From contig BJOX01000230.1 of NCBI GenBank assembly GCA_009731375.1, positions 94,960 to 158,959 of the forward strand: a stretch of 64,000 nucleotides of DNA. Direction: 5' to 3'. Within the stretch, counting starts at the first letter, position 1; each line of letters opens with the position of its first letter. Position numbers and translations under genes: made by a program. The notes under the pieces are model-generated. The model was not told the DNA's origin. It made no database searches and was given only the letters and a program-made list of their open reading frames with translations. The stretch is from Paulinella micropora (lineage: Eukaryota > Cercozoa > Imbricatea > Euglyphida). Positions 8,229-18,780 of the stretch are shown here, piece after piece.

Positions 8229-10035
8229 CCACAAACAGTTGAGACCGATGATGTTCGTCAGCAAGAAGTTGACGCCCGAACAAGTCAACTATTGTACCAG
8301 ACAACGCGAAGCGTTGGCGATAGTTTGGGCGTTCAGTCGGCTGAGGGAGTACTTGTGGAGTGCTCCGAACATATTGGTTCAAACAGATCACGCCAACCTT
8401 AGATGGCTCATGGACCGAGAACATACGGGACGACTGGCCCGATGGCAGTCGGATCTGGCCTTGTATGATTTCACCATCGAGTACATTAAAGGTAAAGAAA
8501 ATACGGTCCCAGATAGCCTATCACGGATGCCTCGGATAAAAGGCTCTGTAGGCGACGGATTAGACCGCTTTGCCTTAGAAACTCCCACGGCCTGCCTAGT
8601 CGGATGGACAGCCGATGATGACTGGACGGCCACGGAGCATACAGCGGATTTCAAAGACACGTTGCCGGCGGGGATGGCATACATGGCCACCAACGCGCAA
8701 AGCTGGACACCGAGATATAGACCCGATTCTCAAGCTGAACTGTTGGACCAGCTGCAATGCATACGTCGCGTGTGCTGCGCGCAACACGAAGCTGAGGACT
8801 TGCAAGATCTGCTGGAGGAGATCGACACCCAGTCGGACATCCTCAGCGAGGGGGATATAAAGCCGGGTCAGACCCATGAACATGAACACTCCTTTAACTT
8901 TTTTTTCGCGGATAGGACGCAGTCGTTCTGGGTACCCCAGCATGTTCACCCTGAAAGGTCGGCGATTATCGCGGCTGCCGAGCGAACACACCGAACAGAG
9001 GGGCCTATAAGCCTAGTCACAAGTGCTCTCCAGCTGGATGACATGGATATGACGGTGGCGAGCCCCGAGGTGTTTGGTCAGTTGGCGAAGAGCTCTAAGG
9101 AATGGAGCCCCTTCATTGCTCACGCTATTAACCCGATAGCAAACCCTGAGACGAGAGAAATAAGGGCCCACAAGAAAACGATGACCTGGCATGATAACCT
9201 CCTGTGGTATAAGGGGGCAGGCAGTAAGTGGGAAAAGACGCCTTCAAAGTGGACAATGTGGGTACCAACCCAGTTACGCAAGGCGATCCTTTTAGCTACT
9301 CACCGCTCTGCTCTCAACTCACACACGGGAAGGGATAAAATGTCATGGTTCATTTCACGCAGGTTTTGGTGGCATGGCATGCAGAAATCCATTGCCGACA
9401 CAGTCGACACATGCAAACACTGCAAGCAAACCAAGACACCACACAACAACGCTCAGAGAGGCCTTTATGGCAAATACAAGCTTGTTGAGAACCTGTTCGA
9501 AACTTTGCATGTTGATTACGTAGGACCGCTACCACGATCGGAGACCCGCAATTATCGGTACATCCTGACAGCCATAGACCGCTTCTCGAATTATGTGTTC
9601 GCGGTACCAGTTGTAGAAAAGGACGCGGAATCGACATGCGAGGCCCTGGTCGACCATGTCTTCCGATATACCGGAGTGCCGAAAAATGTGTACAGCGATC
9701 GGGGATCGGAGTTTGCGAACGAACTCTCCGCTCGGCTGTCCACAGTGTGGGGCTTTAAATGGAAATACGTGACTGCATACTCACCAGAGAGCAACGGCAA
9801 AATCGAGAGGGTCCATAGACCGCTCAAGGCCGCGCTCCAGCAGTATTGTCGCGATAATCAGCACATATGGCATAAGGCCTTACCGTCTTTTGTGTTCTCC
9901 ATGAACAACACCGCATCGAGGGCATTGGGCGGAAAAGCCACGGGCGCTTCCCCCAATCTCCTGGTATACGGGCAGCACTTGAGGATTCCGGAGGAGCTGG
10001 TGTTACCAAACGGAAGGGGGCTTTTTGGAGCATGA
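8203..10035 (+). pseudogene. RNase H C-terminal part and Ty3 integrase
   Basis: From about 8222 the frame reads DSDHKQLRPMMFVSKKLTPE, REALAIVWAFSRLREYLW, VQTDHANLRWL and IKGKENTVPDSLSRMP, the C-terminal two thirds of a Ty3 RNase H. After a spacer comes the integrase zinc finger (H-x3-H near ATHRSALNSH, then CKHCKQT) and the catalytic core: LHVDYVGPLPRS (first Asp about 9514), VYSDRGSEFANEL (second Asp), and SPESNGKIERVHR (Glu about 9805). All three acidic residues are kept. The frame ends at TGA 10033-10035, probably from a frameshift, because integrase sequence continues in another frame. The 8143-8202 start of this frame belongs to the inserted protease segment. Confidence 0.88.
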
Positions 10036-10403
10036 TGAGCTGATAGCCTGTCGCCTACGAGTCATGGCGGAAGCCAGACACTACGTCATGAAGGCGCGGG
10101 AGGCCGAAGAGGCTCACAAACAAAACCAGCAGACGCCGAACAAAGTCAAGTATGAGTCGATACCATAAAGGGGACTTAGTCTTCCTGTACGTACCCCAGG
10201 TACCCAACTTGGTTAGCGTCAAACTCTTCCCGATGTGGCAAGGCCCTTACACTGTCGTAGAACAAGTAGGTGCTTTGACATACCGAATACAGGGAAAGGG
10301 TAAGACGCTAGTAGTACATGTGCGGCGGCTGATGCGTTTTAACCCCATGCTGGATCGTAACGAAACGATGACGGAAGCGGTACAGAAGCTGGAACACAGT
10401 TGA
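10036..10403 (+). pseudogene. Integrase C-terminal GPY/F segment
   Basis: The frame starting near 10152 encodes YHKGDLVFLYVPQVP, then WQGPYTVVEQVGALTYRI and VHVRRLMRFNP, a GPY/F-type integrase tail that helps DNA binding. LTR element 2 carries the same motif (FDGPYTIVEQV). The stretch 10036-10151 contains Ala/Glu-rich coding-like text (MAEARHYVMKAREAEEAHK) in a different frame, so another frameshift separates the two. Confidence 0.75.
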
Positions 10404-10463
10404 AGGCCGCCGCCCAAGCGCCGAGACAAGACGGGCGAGGCAAAAGAGGACCCGACACAACCC

Positions 10464-11142
10464 TTGCCGGCCGTAGCCGAGGGGAATGATCCGAATAATA
10501 ACGAAGCCGAAGAAGTCGCGGCTGAACAAGCCGACGCTTCCGAGGGGGACGTTATCGCGCCAGGGCCGACCAACCACCTGCAGTCGGAACAGGAAAGGTT
10601 GAACCGGTGCCGAGACGCCCACCAGCTGAATCAAAGCCGCGGTCGGCCGACGACGTGAAAACCATGCACTGGCACGTCGGAAAGATATACCTTCTTCGGC
10701 CACCAGAGGCACATGTCGGCAACGATTGCCTCAACGATTTCTTCCTCATGAAAGTGAGAGAATGGGAGCCGCAGACTCGGGTCACGCGCACAAGCAAGGC
10801 AATCAAAGCCGAGCCGCCCGTACTGCAGTTCTATCGATCACACCAGGACCTCGACGAGCCGGAATCGCGGACTTTTTATCCAGTATACCGCGACTCCAAC
10901 CAAGTCGAAACGTTATGGAAAGGCATCACTGAAAGTCCGAAGGCTACACGCCGTGGCAAATACAGGCGTGGCCTAGGATGGTGCTGGATTACCCATTCGA
11001 TCTACAGCACAGTCGAATCCCCCTACGGGTGTGGGATGAGATAGTAGCCGAGGGCATAGCGACCCATCTCATCGGGGCACCACCACCAGGCAAATATAAG
11101 AAAGCCAAATTAGGGCAGGCAAAGAGGCGCAAGCTAGCCTAG
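10464..11142 (+). pseudogene. Extra C-terminal pol module (shared by three elements)
   Basis: An acidic linker (NNNEAEEVAAEQADASEGD, 10464-10658) leads to a domain in another frame from about 10650: HWHVGKIYLLRPPE, FFLMKVREWEP, VLQFYRSHQDLDEP, FYPVYRDSNQVETLWKG. After a further frameshift near 10945 it continues YTPWQIQAWPRMVLDYPFDL and IGAPPPGKYKK to TAG 11140-11142. The second half aligns by eye with the remnant in element 3 (HTAWTIQALPRGVLDIPFDL, VGGPPPGK). Element 2 has a more distant version (FRPIYEDTKDQ). The first half (a small beta-rich stretch starting VGKIYLL / IGEVVAFI) loosely recalls chromatin-reader folds such as BAH, but that is only a guess. Confidence 0.6.
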
Positions 11143-11669
11143 CTCAGCATGCCGTGTGACACCTCACAAGTATAGTTAACGAGGGTAGTATGCGAGATCC
11201 AAAGACCAATACTGGGTAGCAACCGTAAGAAACTAGCCATAGGAAAGGAATACGGCTTTGGACTCCATATCTGTTAAAATACTACCTAAGTCCATTCTTC
11301 TTAGAGATAGCAAAAGAGAGCCTAACATGACATGATACACGGGAAAAGACCCTGCCTTACCCTCCGTGAGGTGCGACGGCCCTGAAGGTATTTTGACGGG
11401 CTAGTAGTTGGTGTTCCACCAGGGGTCGGAATAGCTTCGGGCTAACTATGTTGACGCGCAGCAATGCCCGTCGATGTGGTTGGCATTGCACATTATACCC
11501 ACCTCCTCTCGAGTTGCACACCCGCCTCCCGCGGCAATGGCATGAGTGGTGTATGATAAGTTATTCCCCACAGAGTGTCTTAGATATTATGCTCGCTCTT
11601 GTTTGCTCTTTGTTTGGATGGAAGGTGCTCTAAGGCACCCGACGGCCCTACGTATACACATAAGCATAT
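11143..11669. other. Non-coding, probable 3' UTR/LTR zone of element 1
   Basis: No coding sequence is convincing. Words near 11270-11320 match the 3' UTR of element 3. A TG...CA-bounded stretch at about 11449-11658 (TGTTGACGCG...ATACACA) could be an LTR by position, but I find no second copy. Confidence 0.4.
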
Positions 11670-12440
11670 CTATACCACTAAGAAATACAACATGTCCCTA
11701 TTTACATACCGCCGCAAATCGCGCAGTACGGCGAGGGTTAAACACGCGGACAGCAAAGATGACCGGGGCATGGGTGCATTCGCGTTGTCACGCTGTTGAC
11801 CAGCGTTTGGAAACGAGCAGAGAGTCGAACACCGACACGAGAACAACACACACATCGCACATTGCTCGTTGTGCTTGGGCTGATATACAGATATATATAC
11901 ATACGAACTCACGGACATATCGTCAGCCGATGACTTCATAGGGGTCGTCAACATCTCCGACTCGACTTCAGCTTTTCCCCGTGGGGATTTCGGTGTAGTC
12001 AGAACACTAGCTTGAGTTGTGCCACCTGAAGGTTGAGCGGGTGTGAGCGGTGTATTGGGACCGCCAAGGTTGCGCTGTAGGGTTTCGTTTCCCTGTGCGC
12101 CCTTGCTTGCATGGTTGTTTGCGCCACTGCTCGGATTGGTCATTGTGGTGTGGGGCGTCCCCTCTGGTGAGGTATGTATGTGACCGCGCCTGAAGTTCGC
12201 TGCCTCAGATGGGTCTGGTTCGTCCAGCTGCTCCGCTTCGCGACGCCAGTCCGCCACCGGGCTAGCTGATGGGGTCGTTCTGGCCGGACTATCCCGCGCG
12301 GATGGAGGGAGCCGTTGCCCTTCTCCTGCGATCGTCCGTAATCCTAGGTGTACTATCAGTATCACCAGGACCGAAGCCACGCACGCCAGGAGGAATCCCA
12401 GATACTGCTCCACCAGATGTTCGGTGCCAAATTTAAACAT
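11670..12440 (-). CDS. Antisense ORF with N-terminal membrane segment
   Basis: On the minus strand an ATG at 12438-12440 opens a 256-codon frame. Its N-terminus is MFKFGTEHLVEQ, then a hydrophobic span of about 20 residues (YLGFLLACVASVLVILIVHL), then a long Ser/Pro/Thr/Asn-rich region typical of an extracellular or disordered tail. The frame is also open upstream without an ATG to 12527. It lies convergent to pol, just after it, and overlaps the start of the plus-strand unknown ORF by a few codons. Antisense ORFs between pol and the 3' LTR are known in some plant Ty3 lineages; here the resemblance is positional only. It could be a chance frame, since the reverse strand of a coding-like region can stay open. 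Confidence 0.4.
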   Translation of the reverse strand: MFKFGTEHLVEQYLGFLLACVASVLVILIVHLGLRTIAGEGQRLPPSARDSPARTTPSASPVADWRREAEQLDEPDPSEAANFRRGHIHTSPEGTPHTTMTNPSSGANNHASKGAQGNETLQRNLGGPNTPLTPAQPSGGTTQASVLTTPKSPRGKAEVESEMLTTPMKSSADDMSVSSYVYISVYQPKHNEQCAMCVLFSCRCSTLCSFPNAGQQRDNANAPMPRSSLLSACLTLAVLRDLRRYVNRDMLYFLVV

Positions 12441-14601
12441 ACACCACCAGGTGCCTCCGACTGAGGACAGCAGTACACCTGCATCGCAACACACTGATGA
12501 GGACGTCGATCCCGAAGGGCTAAACACCCCTCAACACTTGGGATTTGGGTGGATCCCAGAGGAAGACGAGAGCCTATATTATGGCAAAGAATTGAGCCTC
12601 ACGCGGATGGACGCTAGGGAGGAAGCACGCTTGAGATATTGGAAGAAAGTCGGCGATGAGGATAGACTCAAGCCCGACGCTTACAGTGACAAGCTGAACC
12701 CGCCCGAAGAGAAGCGGCCCGATGAGCGGCCACAGCCCACGGATCCGGCGTACCAGCATCACCGCTGCCCGCCACCGAGCCGACGGCACATTGGGGCAGG
12801 GACGAAGTATTCCCCGCGTACTTTCATGCCTCCGATAACATATTCGGAGTATACGGACCGATCGACCGTCCGATATACGTGTATTCGGAACGGGGCCCGG
12901 TACCGCCGCGAACGTGGAGGGTCGTAGCACCCGGAGTGCGTAGGCCATATCGCATCGACACGGAAACGATGTTGAGAGGTATGGACCTACACCTGAACCA
13001 AGACCCAGATCGGGAAAGGGAGGAGTATCAGAAACCGGTACGATACGCGTATGACCCACTGACGCGTAGAGTACACCGGATCTACCCACCTTACCCAGAT
13101 ATCACGGATGCGGAGCGCAGGCTGCGGCTACAATGCCCGGCGCTCGCACACACAACCAACGAACGAACGTTCCCGTTCACACCGTCTAAGGAGCCGTACC
13201 GAATACGATTGGTGGGCAACCAGGTTAATTGGGTCCCAGACCCGCACTTGTTCGAGGCAAACCCTCGCAAGATTAACCTGCCGCCACCAAAGCCTCCACT
13301 CGACGAACGGGGCTTCTCGAACTACCTTGACAAAGCGAGGTACGAGCCCACCGAACAGGACAACGTCCTGAGGGTACAGTGTGAAGGGTCAAAGAGACGC
13401 GGGAGAGGATGGGGTCCGAGATGCTCGCGGAGATGGCACCTCTCGGAAAGAGCGTACATGTCGCCGAAGCGATATGGGCCATACCGATGCCCAGATCACG
13501 CGTACGATGCACAATTGAAAGCTAGCGTGCGTATACGGCCGATCAACAACGAGGGTTTGAGTACGTGGCTACCACACCACAACCCGATGCAGGGAATCAT
13601 ACCGTATACGAACCAGGCCGCTGACTTCTCAGCGAAATTTACGAAACACCTGTTTGAGCAAGCTAAAACGCTGCCGGGGTGGGTAGGGCTGGATGACCAT
13701 CAGCGAGCGCACGCACTACGATACTTCGGTGTCTGGAAGGTGCCGAGGCAGATGCTCGAGCCATGTGAACTCCGACTGTTGCAGTGGTCGCAAGAGCATA
13801 TCAATGCTTATTACAGACCACTCGAAATGGCGGAAATTCCACTGCCCGCGGAGGTTAAGGCATACAGGGCCTATCACCTTCGGCAAAGATACGACAACCC
13901 CTGGGACCTCGCGGTTGAGGGGAGTTTACTCGCGTACTATAGGAAGGTATTGGCAATACCCACGCCTCGTTTACCTCCTGTATAGGCCGCGAGGCATACG
14001 ACGACGAATACCTGCGCGTTTCCGAGGTGCGGCTCGGGTACGACAGCAGTATTACGTACGGTTCCAACACGAGCATCGACTCTCGTGGCTGCTAACGATA
14101 CACCGGCAGTTAACGAGGAGCATCGACTCAAAGACATCCCGCATCGCCAACCAGTTAGCCGATCCTGACGAGAACGTTCCGAACACATATCGAGGCCTGG
14201 TGAAAGGTTTCGAACTATGGGTCGAACGGTTCAGGGTACAGGACGCACTGGGTTGGGACAGAGTAATCCAAGCCGATGAGTTCCGATGGCATAAGCTGAC
14301 TCAGAGGTTGGATTACATCTACCACTATCGACATGAGTGGCCGTACTGGAGACAACAGTATGAATACCAGCTGGGGAAGATCATTGGTCACTTCCCCCCA
14401 GTCATGAGGTATATCGCGCCACAGCACTCGGTAGTCGGAGAAGACTTGACCTGGTCAGAGGCAAGGGCTTGGAAAGAAAGCCTAGACCGGGACATTGGCA
14501 ATCCAGCGGAGGATCAGCCCGCCTGGAGGTGGCAACCACCATCACCGTCTAGCGAAGAGGAGTTCATGAAATCCCTCGAGCAAGCATGCTTTGACGAATA
14601 A
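12424..14601 (+). pseudogene. Unknown large ORF after pol, frameshifted
   Basis: Three overlapping plus-strand frames together encode about 700 residues of coherent, charged protein. The first carries DEDVDPEGLNTPQHLGFGW and REEARLRYWKKVGDEDRL. Near 12750 coding moves to a second frame (AHWGRDEVFPAYFHASDN, then RTWRVVAPGVRRPYRI, GWVGLDDHQRAHALRYFG, EVKAYRAYHLRQRYDNPWDL), which ends at TAG 13983-13985. Further frame changes follow (REAYDDEYLRVSEVRLGY, then RQQYYVRFQHEHRLSWLLT, ELWVERFRVQDALGWDRV, WPYWRQQYEYQLGKIIGHF) to TAA 14599-14601. It is rich in Arg, Tyr, Trp and Pro. It could be a gag, an env-position third ORF, or the start of a second element after a shared LTR. No zinc knuckle is visible and I do not recognise the family. 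Confidence 0.55.
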
Positions 14602-15300
14602 GCATAGACGCGTTTTGAGACCCAGCCAATAGGTTGTATATATTATTAGACACTTCTACCTTCGCCACAGCGGAGTAGACATTTGCCGGGTGGCAATAAG
14701 AAAATGTCTGCAGACAACCAAACCAAACAAACAACGCCTAATAAGCTAACGGCACCCTTGACACTGGCATAGCGCCCGTTCATTCCTACAATGGACGAGG
14801 ATGCACGGAGGTCTTGAACAATCAAGATCAACGCCTCCCTGTATCCTCGGGATCACAGATCCTTGGGACAAACTAGGGCCGAGACATGTGCTGGGGACGC
14901 AGAAACTGAACATTGCTCGGAGATTTGCTTCGGATCAGATGCAGATCGCAAAGTAATGCTCGGATCACAGATCCTTCAGAGAACTCTGCAAGTGCTTGGA
15001 GGTATGCTTCAGCGGATGCATATCCCCCAGCACCGCCAGGATCACAGATCCTTAGACCGTTGCTAGACACCTCTACCGATCCAGTCGCTTAAGACAAGTG
15101 ATGGGTACGCGGGACACTTAGCATTGCTCGGAGATCCGCTTCAGATCAGATGCAGATCGTCCAGTAATTCTAGAATCACAGATCCGAAGGGTGGACCTAT
15201 GTTACCAGAGCTGTCGCAAGTGCTGCCGACCCTCAACCTCGAGAAGTTTGAGGTGCGGTACCCCATCTCCTCTCTGTCGATTTCTGAAAATACTGGTGGT
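14602..15300. repeat. Short degenerate repeats with GGATCACAGATCC
   Basis: The dyad GGATCACAGATCC occurs at about 14850, 14962 and 15039, with a variant (GAATCACAGATCC) at about 15172. Between the copies, related text recurs (CATTGCTCGGAGATYYGCTTC, ATCAGATGCAGATCG). The block looks like a decayed tandem repeat of roughly 75-130 bp. No gene is visible. Confidence 0.6.
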
Positions 15301-16450
15301 TAGATTTTTTAATTACACTTACGTATATGTATACCTTGACTGTTCCATGCATGTGACATTTTTTTCCCAGAAAATTCGCCCTGCGCTTTGTGTTTTTAGC
15401 ACATTTTGTGTGTGCTTCTTGGTCCCTGTGCTTGGCTAATGTTGTGCCCGAGCTATTTGACGCGTCTGTGAAGACTGAATAGCATAGTTGAACGTGCCAT
15501 TGTTGTAGGAAGGTTGAATGCGCGTGTGGTTGCTGGATACGAGCTTTTGTTGTTCTTGTCTGAAAGGGGGATTTATGAACGAGTGCTGGGGTTCGATGTG
15601 TAGGCGTGCTGTTGGTCTGGTTTGCTCTCCTGTGCAATGTTAGCTCCCATGATATATATGTATGTTTACAACACTCACACAGCAAGTCTAGTTACGTCAA
15701 GCTGGACACGTATTGTTGGATAACGCATTCAGCAGTGCGGCCGTCTAGGGCGGAGTTTTCTTTTATTCTATACTCTTCTTTCTTCTTTTCTTTGCTTTAC
15801 AATACTATTTCTTACATCTAGTCTGCAAATATTGGGTTTCTGTGCATGTGTGAGTAGTACATATACGTGCATGTAAGTATCAGTGAATGTACGTACCCGT
15901 AGTTGTACCAGTGTGTATGTACCTATGCGTGCCTATATGTATATATGTTGCATACACATACATACATGATACTTTGATACATTACACATGAATTGTCATG
16001 TATGTCTGTGTGTATGTATATTATTATTTGCATGCTTTTGTGCATTTCTCTATGTACATTTTTCATGTATTTCTGCATGTATGTGCATGTACGTATGCAA
16101 GTGTGTAAATATATTCTCTGCATGCGCATTTCGGCCAAACAATCAATCTGGTTTCAAACTTCTCACTCACCTACGAGTGGAAATTTTCTATTTATTAATT
16201 AATTAAACAGTGATTGCGTAGAAAAACAATCATATTAAATGCTGTTGTTTGGCTTACCATCGCAATAAAACGAAAATAATTTCAGCTAATAGAATCATTA
16301 TTATTAATATCTCATGAAAAAGCTGAAAACTGGTAATTACTAGTATATATGTTAACCTTTAACCGGTGTAGGCGCAGATAGGTAAATTGTTACGGTAACT
16401 CAATATTTAATAATAATATAACAACTGTCTAACGACTTGTACAATGAGGA
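15301..16450. other. AT-rich non-coding stretch
   Basis: Contains T-rich text, a TATG/CATA-type region near 15840-16110, and no convincing coding frame. It is the left flank of LTR element 2. Confidence 0.5.
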
Positions 16451-16454
16451 ATAC

Positions 16455-17066
16455 CTATCAGACTGAGCACCTTAACGACAGGCAAAAACCTTTACCGTTG
16501 ATAATACACTCTTTTTGACCGGTTCATTAGATTCTCCTCTGCACGACGTTTCGACTTCACTAACTAGTTTCGAGTCGATTCCGTTCAGAAATGATTTCAA
16601 ACGATCAGTTCAAAGTTCTTTTTAGCTATTGCCATTTTTCCTGTTCGTATTACCTTTTCCCCGAATTCCCAGTGAAAATGTTTTTACGGTAAGTTTGTAA
16701 ACAAGAACGGAAAAACACAATATCTGACTCGTCCACACGTTGCCAGTCATTTTCGCCTTGAGGCTTCCCAAATTGATTTGGGAATTTTCAAGTCCAACAA
16801 CCCGACACTATGATCCGTTTATGACTGTTTAACTTGAAGACTCGCTACCCGTTTGAGAACTGGAGACTCACAATCTACGTTCAACCAAGATCGTACTTTG
16901 CAACCAAGTCTGCAAACAAGTAGAAAACTACGTAAATAAACGAAGTGACCTATCAGCTATTTACTGGTATTTCATCTACTCTCAGGAGTTAGGGCTTTTT
17001 GCAGCCATAGAGTCTTTTAATAAGAGTTCGTTGTGTATTATTCCTTGGAGTTGTATCCAAACTCAC
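16455..17066 (+). repeat. 5' LTR of element 2
   Basis: It starts CTATCAGACTGAGCACC and ends GTATCCAAACTCAC. It matches 28650-29250 along its length with scattered substitutions and small indels. An obvious TGG-type primer-binding site does not follow at once; a possible one (TGGAAACTGGATACAC) starts about 20 bp downstream. Confidence 0.85.
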
Positions 17067-17118
17067 AATTCGAATTTCCCTTTCAAGTGGAAACTGGATA
17101 CACGAGTTTTGTGTGCCA

Positions 17119-17336
17119 TGTGGACATCACCTCCCGAATTATCCGGTAAAAAACTTATTTATAGATTTCGCCTGGCCGGACACGTCTGAAATGCCAAGTT
17201 GATCCTGGTCTTTTGGCGGCTTTTTGTCTTTGCGTCACTGAGATAATATAACGAGACATCATTCTCTTTTTTGAGGACTGTGTTTGGTTATATTACAGAC
17301 TTACTCTTCCATTGAGCTATCGTTGGGGATAGTACA
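17119..17336 (+). repeat. 5' LTR of element 3
   Basis: 218 bp, TGTGGACATCACC to GGGGATAGTACA; nearly identical to 18563-18780. Differences include CGCCTGG/CGTCTGG and GAGATAA/GAGCTAA. Confidence 0.9.
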
Positions 17337-17347
17337 TTTGGAGTCCC

Positions 17348-17740
17348 ATGCCGGGCATGAGAGTCATGGCAGTACCTCACAAACGCCATACGCGATCGAA
17401 TCGAATTTCGACTGCGGCACAAATAATACAACCAGTCTTACATTTCTGGAGGAGTCTGGATCCAGTGGAAGATCCTAAAGTAAGACAATACCTTCCAGTA
17501 TATAAAGACGCCAAGAAACTTGAGATATGGGATGATACCATATCTCCCACAGATAAAGATCATACCGCGTGGACCATACAAGCACTACCACGAGGGGTGC
17601 TGGACATTCCTTTTGACTTGGCACAAGGCGCAATCCCTCACAAAATTTGGGACGTCCTCGAACAGTCTACCTTAGACTTAACTTTGGTTGGAGGTCCTCC
17701 ACCAGGTAAAGGAGTCCGCGCGCGTAAACGGCGTCTATAG
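17348..17740 (+). pseudogene. C-terminal pol module remnant in element 3
   Basis: The frame holds VLHFWRSLDPVEDPKVRQYL, PVYKDAKKLEIWDD, HTAWTIQALPRGVLDIPFDL and IPHKIWDVLEQ, ending PPPGKGVRARKRRL before TAG 17738-17740. It aligns by eye with the end of element 1 pol (YTPWQIQAWPRMVLDYPFDL, IPLRVWDEIV). The ATG near its start overlaps the primer-binding region and is probably not used. It is the only coding sequence retained, so either it survived by chance or the deletion removed everything upstream of it. Confidence 0.75.
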
Positions 17741-18562
17741 TAAGTATTTTTTTTCTCTAGAAGTATTGTGGACCTGATCGATTGCGAACACAGCATTGAT
17801 CCAATATTGTCCCGACAACCTTATTTAGATATTAAAGCTACTACAGCATTCATTCTTCTAGAGATTAACAAGACACAGCTGACAAAAAATAGGCATTCTA
17901 TTCTCTTGCTTCGGCAGAGACAGACGAGACGGCCACGAAACAGCACCGTTACGGGATCGCTATTTGAGTGAGCGATGGTGTTTTCTGGATACGACCCGCA
18001 TTAGCACCAGAATGATGATCTCATTAAAGACTCTACAGTCTAATCAAGAACTGATATATTTTAATAACATGAACTGCTACACCGGATTCCATCGATCTCT
18101 ACTTGTATCGGCATATCGCAAGGTTAGGGCGCACTCAACCCAACTTCGGATATAGTCGTCAGACTTGATCACCTGACACTATATTAAATGATACCGATTT
18201 ATACAAGGGTATGTCTTCACAAAAAGTAAATGTATTTATGGAAACCGACGACCGGTTATTACATATATATGGAAATGGCGACATTACATTATTACTCAAC
18301 CATAAAACATTATACTTGGACATACTGCACAAATATCTTATCGACAGAAGAAAGAGGAAGATTTTAATATAGATACTGAATGTGCTAGAGTATATATACG
18401 ATTGGTACCGGGGCAAGTATCATTGTTGTTTTATAACGGCTAATTCGTGGGTTGATGTATCTTCATACATAACTCTAAACGAATCTTAGTCAGAAAAGAA
18501 ATCAGTTCAAAGCGTATTATGTCGGAAACGAAGTTCCGCCATAAAAAACTGGGAGGGGGTAC
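17741..18562. other. 3' UTR of element 3
   Basis: AT-rich, without convincing coding. The part near 17830-17870 resembles element 1 near 11270-11320. It ends in the purine run GGGAGGGGG before the 3' LTR. Confidence 0.6.
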
Positions 18563-18780
18563 TGTGGACATCACCTCCCGAATTATCCGGTAAAAAACTT
18601 ATTTATAGATTTCGTCTGGCCGGACACGTCTGAAATGCCAATTTGATCCTGGTCTTTTGGCTGCTTTTTGTCTTTGCGTCACTGAGCTAATATAACGAGA
18701 CATCATTCTCTTTTTTGAGGACTGTGTTTGGTTATATTACCGACTTACTCTTCCATTGAGCTATCGTTGGGGATAGTACA
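18563..18780 (+). repeat. 3' LTR of element 3
   Basis: 218 bp, TGTGGACATC to GATAGTACA, preceded by a polypurine-like tract at about 18549-18560. Confidence 0.9.

Larger units (their letters stand above)
5422..11142 (+). mobile_element. Ty3-type LTR retrotransposon 1, decayed pol
   Basis: Domains in order on the plus strand are an unusual N-terminal region, RT, RNase H (split), integrase with an HHCC finger and DDE core, a GPY/F tail, and an extra C-terminal module ending at TAG 11140-11142. RT-RNase H-integrase order is that of Ty3 elements. No 5' LTR, primer-binding site or gag is visible upstream; the coding frame runs directly out of the mini-exon gene. Several frameshifts make it a pseudogene. 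The left boundary is set only by the last plausible splice donor of the upstream gene and is uncertain. Its 3' untranslated stretch near 11.27 kb shares words (CATTCTTCT.AGAGAT, TTAAA..ACTAC) with LTR element 3, so the two are related. Confidence 0.85.
17119..18780 (+). mobile_element. LTR element 3, deletion derivative nested in element 2
   Basis: Two 218-bp LTRs (17119-17336, 18563-18780) begin TGTGGACATC and end GATAGTACA, the usual TG...CA. A primer-binding-like TGGAGTCCCATGCCGGG starts at 17339, and a purine run (GGGAGGGGG) precedes the 3' LTR. The LTRs differ at about five positions, fewer than the LTRs of the host element, which fits a later insertion. The interior of 1.2 kb keeps only the C-terminal pol module, so gag, RT and integrase are missing and it must have depended on a relative. 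The flanks GCCA/GCCC are only an imperfect target duplication. Confidence 0.85.
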
